A stretch of 48,871 nt of DNA. Origin: Candidatus Harrysmithiimonas galli (lineage in GTDB: Bacteria > Bacillota > Bacilli > CAJFEE01). Positions 10,816 through 20,025 of this stretch are shown here, piece by piece; the stretch's first letter is position 1; every line of letters begins with the position of its first letter. The notes under the pieces are model-generated. The model was not told where the DNA came from and made no database searches. It saw only the letters and a list, made by a program, of their open reading frames with translations. The stretch spans positions 1 through 48,871 of the forward strand of contig CAJFEE010000020.1 of the NCBI GenBank assembly GCA_904373265.1, read 5' to 3'. The position numbers and the translations under genes were made by a program.

Positions 10816-11856
10816 ATGTCTTCAGCTTATAAACAAGCAGGTGTTGATATTGAAGCAGGCTATGAATCGGTTTCACGTATGAAAAAACATGTGGAACAAA
10901 CGATGCGTAAAGAGGTGCTAGGCGGCCTTGGGAGTTTTGGTGGTATGTTCGATTTATCTCAAATGAAAGTAAAGAATCCCGTTTTGGTTTCAGGAACAGA
11001 CGGTGTTGGAACAAAAATCAAATTGGCTTTTATGACGGATCGACATAATACAATCGGAATTGATGCGGTTGCGATGTGTGTGAATGATGTGATTGTTCAA
11101 GGCGCTGAACCATTGTTTTTCTTAGATTATATTGCCTGCGGAAAACAAGTACCAGAAAAAATCGAATCCATTGTAAAAGGTGTGGCAGAAGGCTGTAAAC
11201 AAGCGGGTTGTGCTTTAATTGGAGGAGAAACCGCAGAAATGCCAGGACTGTATGCAGAAAATGAATATGACTTGGCTGGCTTTACTGTTGGAGTTGTTGA
11301 AAAATCCCAACTGGTTACTGGTGAAAAAATTCGTCCAGGTGATGTTTTAATCGGCTTGGCTTCCAGCGGAATTCATAGCAATGGATATTCCTTGGTTCGA
11401 AAAATTTATTTTGATGAGGCAAAAATGGATTTACATACAGAGATTGAAGCGTTTGGTAAGACATTAGGGGAAGAACTTTTGGTACCAACCAAAATTTATG
11501 TAAAGGCTGTTTTGGCTGTATTGGATAAGGTGAAAATTAAAGGGATGTCCCATATTACTGGCGGTGGTTTTTATGAAAACATTCCACGTATGCTTCCAAT
11601 GGGCTGTGGAGTTGAAATTTCATATGGTTCTTGGCCGATTTTACCGATTTTTAAACATATGCAAGAACTTGCTGGATTAAAGGAAAAAGATATGTTTAAC
11701 ACTTTTAATATGGGTATTGGTTTTGTGTTGGCCGTTCGTCCCAAAAGGGTAGAACAAGCGATGGAAATTTTACAAGAATTTGGTGAAACACCTTATCAGA
11801 TTGGTGTTGTGACCGATACACCAGGTGTAAAATTTAGCGGAGGTTCTTTTGAATGA
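10816..11856 (+). CDS. purM: Phosphoribosylformylglycinamidine cyclo-ligase
   Basis: PurM (AIR synthetase) closes the imidazole ring of FGAM using ATP. The 346-residue protein has the family sequence [15 protein letters not shown] at the start, the GTDGVGTK phosphate loop, [10 protein letters not shown] and [14 protein letters not shown] at 10803 precedes two nearby ATGs; the one at 10816 is in frame. It overlaps purN by four bases. Confidence 0.97.
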   Translation: MSSAYKQAGVDIEAGYESVSRMKKHVEQTMRKEVLGGLGSFGGMFDLSQMKVKNPVLVSGTDGVGTKIKLAFMTDRHNTIGIDAVAMCVNDVIVQGAEPLFFLDYIACGKQVPEKIESIVKGVAEGCKQAGCALIGGETAEMPGLYAENEYDLAGFTVGVVEKSQLVTGEKIRPGDVLIGLASSGIHSNGYSLVRKIYFDEAKMDLHTEIEAFGKTLGEELLVPTKIYVKAVLAVLDKVKIKGMSHITGGGFYENIPRMLPMGCGVEISYGSWPILPIFKHMQELAGLKEKDMFNTFNMGIGFVLAVRPKRVEQAMEILQEFGETPYQIGVVTDTPGVKFSGGSFE

Positions 11857-12434
11857 TAAAGCTTGCCATTTTTGCCTCCGGAAGCGGAACCAATTTTGTT
11901 AAGCTTACTGAGGCGATCCAAAATAAAGAAATTGACGGAGAACTCGCTTTGCTGGTTTGTGATCGACCAGGAGCAAAGGTGATTGAACATGCCAAAAGGC
12001 TTGGAATAAAAACTTTGGTCTATCAACCGAAAGATTTTAAAAACAAAGCAGCATATGAAACCGAATTGCTTCTGAACTTACGGGCACAAGATATAAAAGC
12101 CATTGTACTTGCTGGCTATATGCGTTTAATTGGAGAAGTGCTCCTTGAAGCTTATAGCGGAAAAATCATCAATTTGCATCCGTCCTTGCTACCAAGCTTT
12201 CCTGGTAAAGATGCCATTTTACAGGCATGGAAAAAAGAGGTAAAGGTAACTGGAATTACCATTCATTTTGTGGATGAAGGAATGGATACGGGTCCGATTA
12301 TTGCACAAAAGCCATATGAGATCAAACCGACAGATACATTGGAGAGCTTAACAGAGGAAATACATAAAATCGAACATGAATGGTATCCGAAAATTGTACA
12401 ATTTGTAATCAAAAATTATTGGAAAGAGGCGTAG
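11853..12434 (+). CDS. purN: Phosphoribosylglycinamide formyltransferase
   Basis: PurN transfers a formyl group from 10-formyltetrahydrofolate to GAR. The 193-residue protein shows FASGSGTNF at the N terminus, the catalytic-site block [14 protein letters not shown] near residue 105, and [17 protein letters not shown]. All are family hallmarks. Coupled to purM by an ATGA overlap; purH begins six bases after its stop. Confidence 0.96.
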   Translation: MIKLAIFASGSGTNFVKLTEAIQNKEIDGELALLVCDRPGAKVIEHAKRLGIKTLVYQPKDFKNKAAYETELLLNLRAQDIKAIVLAGYMRLIGEVLLEAYSGKIINLHPSLLPSFPGKDAILQAWKKEVKVTGITIHFVDEGMDTGPIIAQKPYEIKPTDTLESLTEEIHKIEHEWYPKIVQFVIKNYWKEA

Positions 12435-12439
12435 CTGAG

Positions 12440-13972
12440 ATGAAAAGAGCGTTAATCAGTGTTTCAGATAAAGCAGGAATCGTTGAATTTTCTCAAAAAT
12501 TGTCTGATTTAGGCATTGAAATTTTATCAACTGGCGGTACAAAAAAGTTGCTGGATGATCATAATATTCCTTGCATACAAGTCAGTGATTTTACGAAATT
12601 TCCCGAAATGCTAGATGGTCGAGTCAAAACTTTGCATCCGATGATTCATGGTGGAATTTTAGGCATTCGTAAAAATGAAGCACATATGAAGCAAATGCAG
12701 GAGCATGGAATCCAGCCGATTGATATTGTTGTTATCAATTTATATCCGTTCAAAGAGACCATCTCCAAGCCGAATGTTGCCTGGGAGGATGCCATCGAAA
12801 ATATTGATATTGGTGGTCCAGCCATGGTGCGTTCCAGTGCCAAAAACCATGAGGATGTCGTGATTTTGGTTGAACCAGTTGACTATGATGAAGTGATTGC
12901 ACAGCTTAAAGAAACTGGAACCGTCAGCTTAGCAACCAAACGCCGTTTAGCCGCAAAAGCATTTCGCCATACAGCCGCTTATGATGCGTTAATTGCTGGT
13001 TTTTTAAGTGAAGCAGTCGGAGAAGTTGCACCCCAAAAGCTTACTGTAACTTTTGAGAAGCAACAGGATCTACGATATGGGGAAAATCCGCATCAAAGGG
13101 CCTCTTTTTATCGTACACCAATGGCAGTGAAAGGCTCGATTGCATATGCCAAAAAACTGCATGGAAAAGAGCTTTCTTATAATAATATCAATGATGCCAA
13201 TGCAGCGCTGCAAATTGTAAAGGAATTTGATCGTCCAGCAGCGGTTGCTGTGAAGCACATGAATCCATGTGGTGTTGGCATCGGAGAAACCATTTTTGAA
13301 GCATTTTGCCATGCATATGAAGCGGATACAACTTCAATTTTTGGCGGAATTGTTGCACTAAATCGCGAGGTGGACAGAGAAACTGCAGAAAAGTTGCATC
13401 AAATTTTCTTAGAAATTGTTATTGCTCCTTCATTTACCCAAGAAGCTTTAGAAATTTTAACTGCAAAGAAAAATATTCGTTTATTGACTTTGGATATTGC
13501 CACAAATGAGCAGAAAGAAAAAGCGTGGGTTACTATAACTGGTGGGGCATTGATTCAAGATTTGGATCAACTCGGTTTTGCAGATGCCGACATAAAAGTT
13601 GTAACCAAGCGTGAGCCAACAGAAAAAGAATGGGAAGACCTCAAACTGGGTTGGGCAGTTGTCAAGCATGTAAAATCCAATGCCATTGTTTTAGCCAAAG
13701 ATGGAATGACAGTAGGAATTGGAGCCGGACAAATGAATCGTGTGGGCAGTGCAAGAATTGCCTGTGAACAAGCTGGGGCACGTGCAAAAGGTAGTGCATT
13801 GGCTTCGGATGCATTTTTCCCGATGCCAGATACTGTAGAATTGGCTGCAAAATCTGGGGTTACGGCGATTATTCATCCAGGTGGTTCAGTACGTGATGAG
13901 GACTCCATTCGTGTAGCGGATGAAAACAATATAGCTATGGTTATGACGGGAATTCGTCATTTTAAACATTAA
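12440..13972 (+). CDS. purH: Bifunctional AICAR transformylase / IMP cyclohydrolase
   Basis: PurH catalyses the last two steps to IMP. The N-terminal MGS-like cyclohydrolase domain begins [14 protein letters not shown] and holds STGGT and [10 protein letters not shown]; the C-terminal transformylase holds LRYGENPHQ and [11 protein letters not shown]. The product is 510 residues, the usual length. An in-frame ATG at 12380 lies inside purN and is rejected in favour of 12440, which matches the family N terminus. Confidence 0.97.
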   Translation: MKRALISVSDKAGIVEFSQKLSDLGIEILSTGGTKKLLDDHNIPCIQVSDFTKFPEMLDGRVKTLHPMIHGGILGIRKNEAHMKQMQEHGIQPIDIVVINLYPFKETISKPNVAWEDAIENIDIGGPAMVRSSAKNHEDVVILVEPVDYDEVIAQLKETGTVSLATKRRLAAKAFRHTAAYDALIAGFLSEAVGEVAPQKLTVTFEKQQDLRYGENPHQRASFYRTPMAVKGSIAYAKKLHGKELSYNNINDANAALQIVKEFDRPAAVAVKHMNPCGVGIGETIFEAFCHAYEADTTSIFGGIVALNREVDRETAEKLHQIFLEIVIAPSFTQEALEILTAKKNIRLLTLDIATNEQKEKAWVTITGGALIQDLDQLGFADADIKVVTKREPTEKEWEDLKLGWAVVKHVKSNAIVLAKDGMTVGIGAGQMNRVGSARIACEQAGARAKGSALASDAFFPMPDTVELAAKSGVTAIIHPGGSVRDEDSIRVADENNIAMVMTGIRHFKH

Positions 13973-13988
13973 TTGTTGGAGGGAAGCT

Positions 13989-15248
13989 ATGAATATTCTA
14001 ATTATTGGAAGCGGTGGACGCGAGCATGCGATGGCACAAAAAGCTGCAGAAAGCAAAAAAGTCAAGCAAGTATTTGTTGCACCAGGAAATGATGGAATGA
14101 CTGCACCGCTTCAATGTGTCAAAATAGATGTTTTGGACTTTGATGCACTCATTGCTTTTGCCAAAGAAAAGCAAATTGCTTTAACCCTTGTTGGACCTGA
14201 GGTTCCGTTAATGGAAGGTATTGTTGATCGTTTTATGGAGGCTGGGTTGAAAATTTTTGGTCCGAAAGCCAATGCAGCACTTTTAGAAGGCAGCAAAGGC
14301 TTTGCCAAAGATGTTATGAAACAATTTCAAATCCCGACAGCCGCTTATGAAACTTTTACCGATTTAGAAAAAGCAGAGAATTATATTCGTGTGCAAGGCG
14401 CACCGATTGTCATAAAAGCAGACGGTCTGGCAGCAGGGAAGGGTGTCGTTGTTGCCATGACAGAACAAGAAGCTCTGCAAGCCGTTCGGGAAATGCTTGC
14501 AGAAGGAAAATTTGGTGCATCCGGAAATTCTGTTGTAATCGAGGAATTTTTGGAAGGGCAGGAATTCAGCCTAATGTCTTTGGTACATGATACAACTGTG
14601 ATTCCGTTAGAAATTGCACAGGATCATAAGCGTGTGTTTGATGGAGACAAAGGTCCGAATACTGGTGGCATGGGTGCTTATTCACCTGTCCCACAAATTC
14701 CAGATGAAGCTGTGCAAACTGCCATGGATACCATTGTACATCCGACCGTTCAAGCTATGAAAGCACTTGGGCGCAGCTTTACAGGTATTTTATATGCTGG
14801 ACTTATTTTAACAAAAGATGGTCCAAAAGTGATTGAATTCAATGTTCGCTTTGGTGATCCAGAAACACAGCCGATTTTAATGCGTTTAAAAAGTGATTTG
14901 ATTGAGGTGCTTCTTGATTTACTAGATGCGAAAGTAACCGATCTGAAATGGAAAAAAGAAGCAGTGATTGGTGTTGTAATGGCCTCAAAAGGTTATCCAG
15001 GAGATTATGAAAAAGGCTTTGTGATCGAAGGTTTGGATACCTTAAATCCGGAAACTGGCGTATTTCATGCTGGTACCAAACGAGAAGGGGATCAGCTGGT
15101 AAATGCTGGTGGACGTGTATTATTGATTGCCAGTGCAGGTGAAACATTACAAAAAGCGCAGAAAAAAGTGTATCAAGAAATGAAGAAGATTAAAAGCGAT
15201 GGTCTATTTTATCGAACCGATATTGGCGCAAAAGCTTTTCTTTCATAA
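13989..15248 (+). CDS. purD: Phosphoribosylamine-glycine ligase
   Basis: PurD (GAR synthetase) is an ATP-grasp ligase joining phosphoribosylamine and glycine. The 419-residue product begins MNILIIGSGGREHAMA, has VIKADGLAAGKGVVVA in the ATP-grasp domain, GPNTGGMGAYSPVP and EFNVRFGDPETQ. GGAGGG precedes the start. Last gene of the operon, followed by a strong terminator. Confidence 0.97.
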   Translation: MNILIIGSGGREHAMAQKAAESKKVKQVFVAPGNDGMTAPLQCVKIDVLDFDALIAFAKEKQIALTLVGPEVPLMEGIVDRFMEAGLKIFGPKANAALLEGSKGFAKDVMKQFQIPTAAYETFTDLEKAENYIRVQGAPIVIKADGLAAGKGVVVAMTEQEALQAVREMLAEGKFGASGNSVVIEEFLEGQEFSLMSLVHDTTVIPLEIAQDHKRVFDGDKGPNTGGMGAYSPVPQIPDEAVQTAMDTIVHPTVQAMKALGRSFTGILYAGLILTKDGPKVIEFNVRFGDPETQPILMRLKSDLIEVLLDLLDAKVTDLKWKKEAVIGVVMASKGYPGDYEKGFVIEGLDTLNPETGVFHAGTKREGDQLVNAGGRVLLIASAGETLQKAQKKVYQEMKKIKSDGLFYRTDIGAKAFLS

Positions 15249-15262
15249 ATGCAGATAAGATA

Positions 15263-15298
15263 AAAAATCCGCTTGGGAGAATTCTTAAGCGGATTTTT
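15263..15298 (+). terminator. Terminator of the purine operon
   Basis: AAAAATCCGCTT 15263-15274 is a perfect inverted repeat with AAGCGGATTTTT 15287-15298, giving a stable hairpin with a T tail 15 bases after purD. Confidence 0.92.
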
Positions 15299-15550
15299 GT
15301 TATGTGCGCACTGTAAATATAATTTATAGATTATCATAAGTGAATTAATAATATGAATAATTTGGATATTTTGGTTGTATAGAAGCAGACCATTTCGCAT
15401 AAGGGACTTATTTTTCGAAGGAAACGAATACATAGGGGATTTCAAAATGGACGGAGCAATTGGATTAGATATAATAAGACTATATTCATTCATAGAAAAG
15501 AGATAAATATATGGTGTGAGAGGCCGAGGGAATCATGCCCCTCCCTCTAC
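15299..15550. other. Intergenic region between convergent operons
   Basis: No gene is supported. A minus-strand frame at 15209-15493 runs through the purD terminator and has no ribosome binding site. The minus transcript of the ABC operon can fold GAGGG/CCCTC just after its last stop (about 15515-15545), but without a T run. Confidence 0.5.
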
Positions 15551-16204
15551 TTAGATTACTGGTTTTTCTTGCTTTGTCAGGATTCCTTTGTCCATTTTGT
15601 AGATTTCATTACATAAAATTTGAATATCTTCTGAATGATGGCTGGATAATAAAATGGTTGTTCCCTCTTGTTGCAAATGTAAAAAGAGTTGACGCATGTC
15701 ATTTACGCCCTCTTCATCCAATCCGTTCATAGGTTCATCAAGGATTAAAAGCTTTGGTTTTTCCATAATTGCTTGTGCAAGCGCCAGCCTTTGCTTCATG
15801 CCAAGAGAATATTTTTTCACCGGTTTAGGATCCTCTGGATTCAATCCAACTTGAGAAATGGTTTGTTTAATCGAAATATCAGAAATTTTATTTTGAATTG
15901 AAGCAAGTAATTTCAAATTTTTAAATCCAGATAAATGTGGGATAAATCCGGGCTTATCAAACAAAATACCAAGATTTTTTGGAAATTTTCCATACTTGAT
16001 TTCTTCTTCAAATACCCAAATCTTTCCGCTTGTCGGTTGAATAAAACCACATAAGCATTTAAATAGCATGCTTTTTCCGGAGCCGTTTCTGCCGATGAAT
16101 CCGACAATTTGTCCTTCATTTATAGTAAGTTGAATGTCATTGAGTAGATCATTTTTCTTAAATTTTTTTGATAATTGTTTTGTTTGCAAAACGATTTTTT
16201 CCAT
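15551..16204 (-). CDS. ABC transporter ATP-binding protein, BcrA-like
   Basis: ATPase of a peptide-type ABC exporter. The 217-residue protein has Walker A GRNGSGKS at 38-45, the variant signature SLGMK at 133-137 found in BcrA-like antimicrobial-peptide transporters, Walker B LLILDEP at 152-158 and an H-loop SSHHSED near 188. Last gene of a minus-strand operon behind three membrane proteins and a secreted peptide gene; it starts 12 bases after the preceding stop. The most likely role is export of, or immunity to, the peptide encoded at 18901-19335; the substrate is inference. Confidence 0.88.
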   Translation of the reverse strand: MEKIVLQTKQLSKKFKKNDLLNDIQLTINEGQIVGFIGRNGSGKSMLFKCLCGFIQPTSGKIWVFEEEIKYGKFPKNLGILFDKPGFIPHLSGFKNLKLLASIQNKISDISIKQTISQVGLNPEDPKPVKKYSLGMKQRLALAQAIMEKPKLLILDEPMNGLDEEGVNDMRQLFLHLQQEGTTILLSSHHSEDIQILCNEIYKMDKGILTKQEKPVI

Positions 16205-16216
16205 ATTTTTGTTCTC

Positions 16217-17011
16217 CTAGATTTCATTTTTTATCTTCCATATTATGTCTTTGTTATATTTAAGAATCAAACGGATTCCAATATATAAAACAACAATGAA
16301 AAATGCAAAAAAAAGATATGAATAAGCAAATGATAAATGAAGCTTTTCATGTCCTTTGATCATACTGCGTACAGTCGGAAAATAGGCAGCCCATGGAAAA
16401 TCTATATATAGTCCAATCACGGAAAAATAAATCATTCCTATCACGCTAATCATGCCAATCACTAAATTCCAAGACAAGAGGAAAATCATAAAATACATTA
16501 AAAATAAAAGAAAAGCATGTAGCCACATCAAAAAAAAGATATGAATCATATGCAATGGATTTTGTGCAAATAAAGGAAGAATAGACAACAATTGGTCATG
16601 TGCCAAAAACCATTTTTTGATTCCCAAAAGGCTGACCCCAGTCGTACAAAATCCAACGAAAAAATAGATACCGATAAAAATAAAACTGATACAAAGGAAG
16701 GCATGTAACCATCTGTATATCGTTTCCACTCTGGGAAAAACATAGATAAAGTGATGATTCCATTGTTGATAAATGAAAACACCGAGCAGTGCATACAAAG
16801 GGAGCTGGTGCAAAAGCCAACTGAATAGTTCAATGCCTGGCCGGTCTACACCATAAAATTTTAAAATCAGTTCTGTAATTACCGTATGGAAGACGGTTTC
16901 TCCTGAATAAGAAGAAATAAATAAAGCACCTTGTAGACCGAAAACAATAAAAATAACGATCAAATGTTTCCATGTGAACAAATAATAGCCAAAATATTTA
17001 ATTAATTTCAT
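16217..17011 (-). CDS. ABC transporter membrane protein (third of three)
   Basis: A 264-residue, very hydrophobic protein with about six membrane segments and few charged residues except at loops; no catalytic motif. It overlaps the preceding permease gene by 14 bases and is followed by the ATPase gene, so it is a permease subunit by context. No named family was recognised; three dissimilar permeases with one BcrA-like ATPase resemble bacteriocin-associated exporters. Confidence 0.75.
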   Translation of the reverse strand: MKLIKYFGYYLFTWKHLIVIFIVFGLQGALFISSYSGETVFHTVITELILKFYGVDRPGIELFSWLLHQLPLYALLGVFIYQQWNHHFIYVFPRVETIYRWLHAFLCISFIFIGIYFFVGFCTTGVSLLGIKKWFLAHDQLLSILPLFAQNPLHMIHIFFLMWLHAFLLFLMYFMIFLLSWNLVIGMISVIGMIYFSVIGLYIDFPWAAYFPTVRSMIKGHEKLHLSFAYSYLFFAFFIVVLYIGIRLILKYNKDIIWKIKNEI

Positions 17012-17804
17012 GTTTTCCCCACGCTAAATCCCTTCTTTGAATGTACCAGGCGCCTATAGCGAGTAAAGCGATAATATAAAACAATAAAATTATAAAGCTT
17101 GTAAAAACCTGTTCAATATTCATATTCGCAGGGTTTTGATACAGTTGATTTAAAGGAAAGTAAGACGACAGAAGTATCATGCTTGGCAATTGAATAGAGC
17201 TAATGCTCAGTAAATACAGAACAACTGGAAAAGCGAAAGCGGCAATGCTGTTTTGTGTAATGATCCATCCGATCAAAAACAACAGCGCAACGATATATGT
17301 AAACAATAAAATTAGTATAAATTGAACCATAAAAAATGGGATGGGAGAAACAACAATTTGTTCCTTTGTGATTTGAAAATAGTTCAACGCATAATCTCCC
17401 CAATCAGCAGCGGGAGTCAAATACAGCCCAGACATTAGAAGCATCAGGAAAATTATGCCAAATAAATAAAAAAATGAAACAAAAAATAACATGATACAAG
17501 TTTGTTTAAACCATTTCAGCTTTGAACCAAAGCGCACGAATACATATTTTTGAAAGGACTGTCTTGGTAGAAAGAAAATAAACAATGCCAATAACGAGTT
17601 GTGAAAAATCGCAGTCAAAAAGAAATGATCACGAAATGTAATCACATAAAAATCAAAGAGCTCCGCTTGAATTGGTGCATGAGATAATCCGGCAAAATAA
17701 AACAGCAAAATAGAAACCATAACAATAAACAGACTGTATGCAAAAATGGGTGGAATATGCAGTGAAAGAAAGTTGTACATTTGCTTAATAAAGGTTTTTG
17801 ACAT
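16998..17804 (-). CDS. ABC transporter membrane protein (second of three)
   Basis: A 268-residue protein with about six predicted membrane segments (the first near residues 15-37) and a basic stretch FGSKLKWFKQ before the third. It overlaps both neighbours (20 bases upstream, 14 downstream), indicating tight translational coupling within the operon. Permease role is inferred from topology and context. Confidence 0.75.
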   Translation of the reverse strand: MSKTFIKQMYNFLSLHIPPIFAYSLFIVMVSILLFYFAGLSHAPIQAELFDFYVITFRDHFFLTAIFHNSLLALFIFFLPRQSFQKYVFVRFGSKLKWFKQTCIMLFFVSFFYLFGIIFLMLLMSGLYLTPAADWGDYALNYFQITKEQIVVSPIPFFMVQFILILLFTYIVALLFLIGWIITQNSIAAFAFPVVLYLLSISSIQLPSMILLSSYFPLNQLYQNPANMNIEQVFTSFIILLFYIIALLAIGAWYIQRRDLAWGKHEIN

Positions 17805-18495
17805 GAATTTTCACTCCAGTGACAAAAAATAGTAGACCTACTGTCAATAAAATGCTGTTATGAATGATGACCAACTCAATGGATGCACCACCGGATGCCA
17901 AGCTAAGTGCGTATGCGATAAATAAAACATAGGAAATTTTGGTTAAAACGACCCCAGAAAAAATTTTATAAAAAAACGGAAACAAAATGGTGATATATGG
18001 ATTTCTTATGATTACTGACAAACCGAGTCCAAAGGTTGCAAAGCAAAACCCCCCAATAAAAATGACCAAAAAAAGTACATACATCCACAGCAGCGGATAA
18101 GTGAGCAAAAGTTTATGAAAAACAATGGCATCAACTGGAACGATGCTGATGGTATTGAGTTCAATGCCTTCTACAACAACTAGGGTAAAAAAAGCCAAAA
18201 TACAACCCAGCAATATGCCCAAACCGCCCGCCAGTCCGTTGACCATAATTTTCGTGAAAATATATTTTGCTGGTGTCATACGTATAAGTGCATATTGAAT
18301 ATGACCCGTTTTGCAGTCTTCCAAATAAGAAGTAGCATAAGGCAAACAAGCCAGCAACGGGAAAATAACGATTAGAAATGAAAAATGATAAGAGAGAATA
18401 AATAGATTGAAAGCATTATTTGGTAAAGGAAATAATACCTCTTCTATCGCCCCAATCCAAATGCAAATAAAGGCAATGGCAATGGTTAAATACAT
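17785..18495 (-). CDS. ABC transporter membrane protein (first of three), N terminus probably out of frame
   Basis: A 236-residue hydrophobic protein with about six membrane segments. The ATG at 18495 has no ribosome binding site and the product begins inside the first membrane segment (MYLTIAIAFICIWIG). Upstream, AAAGGAG followed by TTG at 18545 opens a frame encoding NSYFVQELKRAVFQKK, a typical cytoplasmic N-terminal segment for such permeases, but this frame is shifted by one base relative to the rest at a run of eight A (18495-18502). One extra A would join them. The gene is therefore either frameshifted, expressed by slippage, or affected by an assembly error. Confidence 0.7.
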   Translation of the reverse strand: MYLTIAIAFICIWIGAIEEVLFPLPNNAFNLFILSYHFSFLIVIFPLLACLPYATSYLEDCKTGHIQYALIRMTPAKYIFTKIMVNGLAGGLGILLGCILAFFTLVVVEGIELNTISIVPVDAIVFHKLLLTYPLLWMYVLFLVIFIGGFCFATFGLGLSVIIRNPYITILFPFFYKIFSGVVLTKISYVLFIAYALSLASGGASIELVIIHNSILLTVGLLFFVTGVKIHVKNLY

Positions 18496-18545
18496 TTTTT
18501 TTGAAATACCGCTCGTTTTAGTTCTTGCACAAAATACGAATTCAA
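18495..18545 (-). other. Frameshifted permease N terminus with A8 slippery tract
   Basis: On the minus strand a TTG at 18545, 8 bases after GGAG, is followed by 16 coding-like codons and then A8 at 18502-18495. In the present sequence this frame stops at TAA soon after the tract; with nine A it would continue into the 236-residue permease frame. Confidence 0.6.
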
Positions 18546-18900
18546 ATCTATCTCTCCTTTCTTCATTAGAGTGATTGCCTAATAGATAAAGAGCGTCTAG
18601 AACAAAAGCGGTTCGACGAAATGATTTTTGAAAATAATCGTCAAAGTCCTTCGAAGTTTGCAGGTAGAATGGATCAGAGTATTTATCTCAATCTCATTTT
18701 GTCGTATTCAATGAGAAATTTGTGGTTGACTGTACGTATATATTTTAAGATCTGAAACAATGCTTGACCTGCTTTTAATGTGAGTCTGTCAAAAAACATA
18801 CCGCACAAAATAAAGTAGGCAGTTGTTAAAAATTTAAAGATTACATCTAAATCTTATTAATTTTTTCGCTTTTGTTCTATGCTCTTTATAAGGAGTGAAG
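18546..18900. other. Intergenic gap between peptide gene and permease genes
   Basis: No complete gene. The minus strand contains two coding-like fragments in different frames: one reading LTLKAGQALFQILKYIRTVN and onward to a TAA near 18691, the other reading SDPFYLQTSKDFDDYFQKSF and onward into the permease leader. They may be parts of a lost gene. No family was recognised. Confidence 0.35.
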
Positions 18901-19335
18901 TTAAGAGCCGGCCATATCTGGACTCCATTGACCATAAATATCTATGGCGCTCCATTGTGTACTTTTCAAATCCATAGTTAATCTGACGCCTTTTCCTCTT
19001 GCATCAATTGGATCATCGTACAAAAGTTCAAAGCAGCGTCCTGTATTTCCAGTATATATAGCAATGTTCGTCAGCTTTTTTTGTACGGAATCCGCAATCC
19101 ACATTCTGACACCCCAGCAATAGCTTTGTGCGATACCACTTACACAAACTCGACCATAAGGATCGGCACTCCATTTGGTTGCTTGTCCAGTAGAAACATT
19201 CACACCGTTAATGGGTACTTTTAAAGAGAAGTTGTGCCAATAGCCAGCATATGGCTGAATTTCCATCGCTTGAACCATTTTTCCGCTGAAAACAATCATA
19301 GATAATCAGAATACAAAAGTTAATATTTTCTTCAT
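18901..19335 (-). pseudogene. Secreted DUF2712-like peptide gene with in-frame TGA in the signal sequence
   Basis: AAAGGAGGTG at 19341-19350 leads to an ATG at 19335 and MKKILTFVF, then TGA at 19308-19306, then LSMIVFSGKMVQA-MEIQPYAGYW in the same frame. Across the stop this is a normal signal peptide: lysines, hydrophobic core and an A-X-A-like VQA cleavage site. The remaining 120 or so residues are rich in Trp, Tyr and Gly and end GQWSPDMAGS; the pattern of beta-strands ending in a GxW motif resembles DUF2712 proteins, which sit beside ABC transporters in Bacilli. That family link is from memory and tentative. Without readthrough, translation could restart only at internal ATG codons with no ribosome binding site. 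It precedes the three-permease ABC operon. Confidence 0.6.
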
Positions 19336-19463
19336 ATTTTCACCTCCTTTCGATAATAGAATAAAACAATTAAATTCGTTTTTCAATATTTTTTTGAAAA
19401 ATATGTATAAACATTGATTTCGATACTTAAAAAGTTTAACCATATTTAATATAAATTCAGTGA

Positions 19464-19508
19464 GGGAAATTTTCCCATGTATGAAATGGAATTTTTCCCA
19501 TATATATG
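19464..19508 (+). promoter_or_regulatory. Repeated TTTTCCCATRTAT sites upstream of the crystallin-like gene
   Basis: GGGAAATTTTCCC at 19464-19476 is a palindrome, and TTTTCCCATGTATG (19470) recurs as TTTTCCCATATAT (19493), 23 bases apart, or about two helical turns. The pair ends about 30 bases before the start of the gene at 19539. It could be a regulator site or part of a sporulation promoter; no match to a sporulation sigma factor is claimed. Confidence 0.35.
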
Positions 19509-19538
19509 CTTATAAAGAGAAGAAATGGGGGAATTTAA

Positions 19539-19973
19539 ATGGAACAAAATATGGGCTATTCTTTTCATCAGATGCCAGAGCAGGTTGATGAAATTCTTGG
19601 TGAGGATTTTTGGTGGGATATTCAAAAAACAATTCCCAAGCGCGGCCCTTGTATGGATGTATATCAAGATGTTAATCGTTATATGCTTGTTGTAGAATTG
19701 CCTGGTATTTCAGAAGCATCCGGAATTTCCGTTCGCCAAATTGGACAAAAAATTTCTATTTCCGGTGAGATTCCGTATATATATTCAATTGACAAAAAAA
19801 ATCTTATTAGAAATGAGCGTTTTATTGGGTCATTTTCACGAGAGTTTCCCATTCCATTTCCATTTCACGCAGAGCAAATCCATGCTGTGTTAAAAAACGG
19901 TTTATTGCAAATTTCCATTCCAAAAAACGAAGAACCGGAAATTACGGTTCATATTCCGGTTCAAGATACTTAA
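19539..19973 (+). CDS. Small heat-shock / alpha-crystallin family protein
   Basis: A 144-residue Hsp20-family chaperone. The crystallin domain runs from about residue 38 (MDVYQDVNRYMLVVELPGI) through ERFIGSFSREFPIPFP, the family G-x-F-x-R motif, to NGLLQISIPKNE, the GLLxIxxPK hallmark, and ends in a short tail. The N-terminal arm contains Met, Gln and a WW pair. RBS is GGGGGAATTTAA. It heads a region of GerP-like and GerT-like genes, so a spore-coat role (as for CotM, CotP or GerT of Bacillus) is plausible but is inference; a cytoplasmic chaperone is the alternative. Confidence 0.85.
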   Translation: MEQNMGYSFHQMPEQVDEILGEDFWWDIQKTIPKRGPCMDVYQDVNRYMLVVELPGISEASGISVRQIGQKISISGEIPYIYSIDKKNLIRNERFIGSFSREFPIPFPFHAEQIHAVLKNGLLQISIPKNEEPEITVHIPVQDT

Positions 19974-20025
19974 ACGAATATTTGTCTTTGGATCCTATGT
20001 TTATTTGTGTTTGTGCCAAATTGGC

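Noticed and set aside
15209-15493. 94-codon minus-strand gene after purD
   Set aside because: It overlaps the purD 3' end and its terminator and has no ribosome site.
19306-19308. TGA read as tryptophan or selenocysteine
   Set aside because: TGA ends purE, purS, purM and other genes normally, and nothing resembling a selenocysteine insertion hairpin was seen just downstream.
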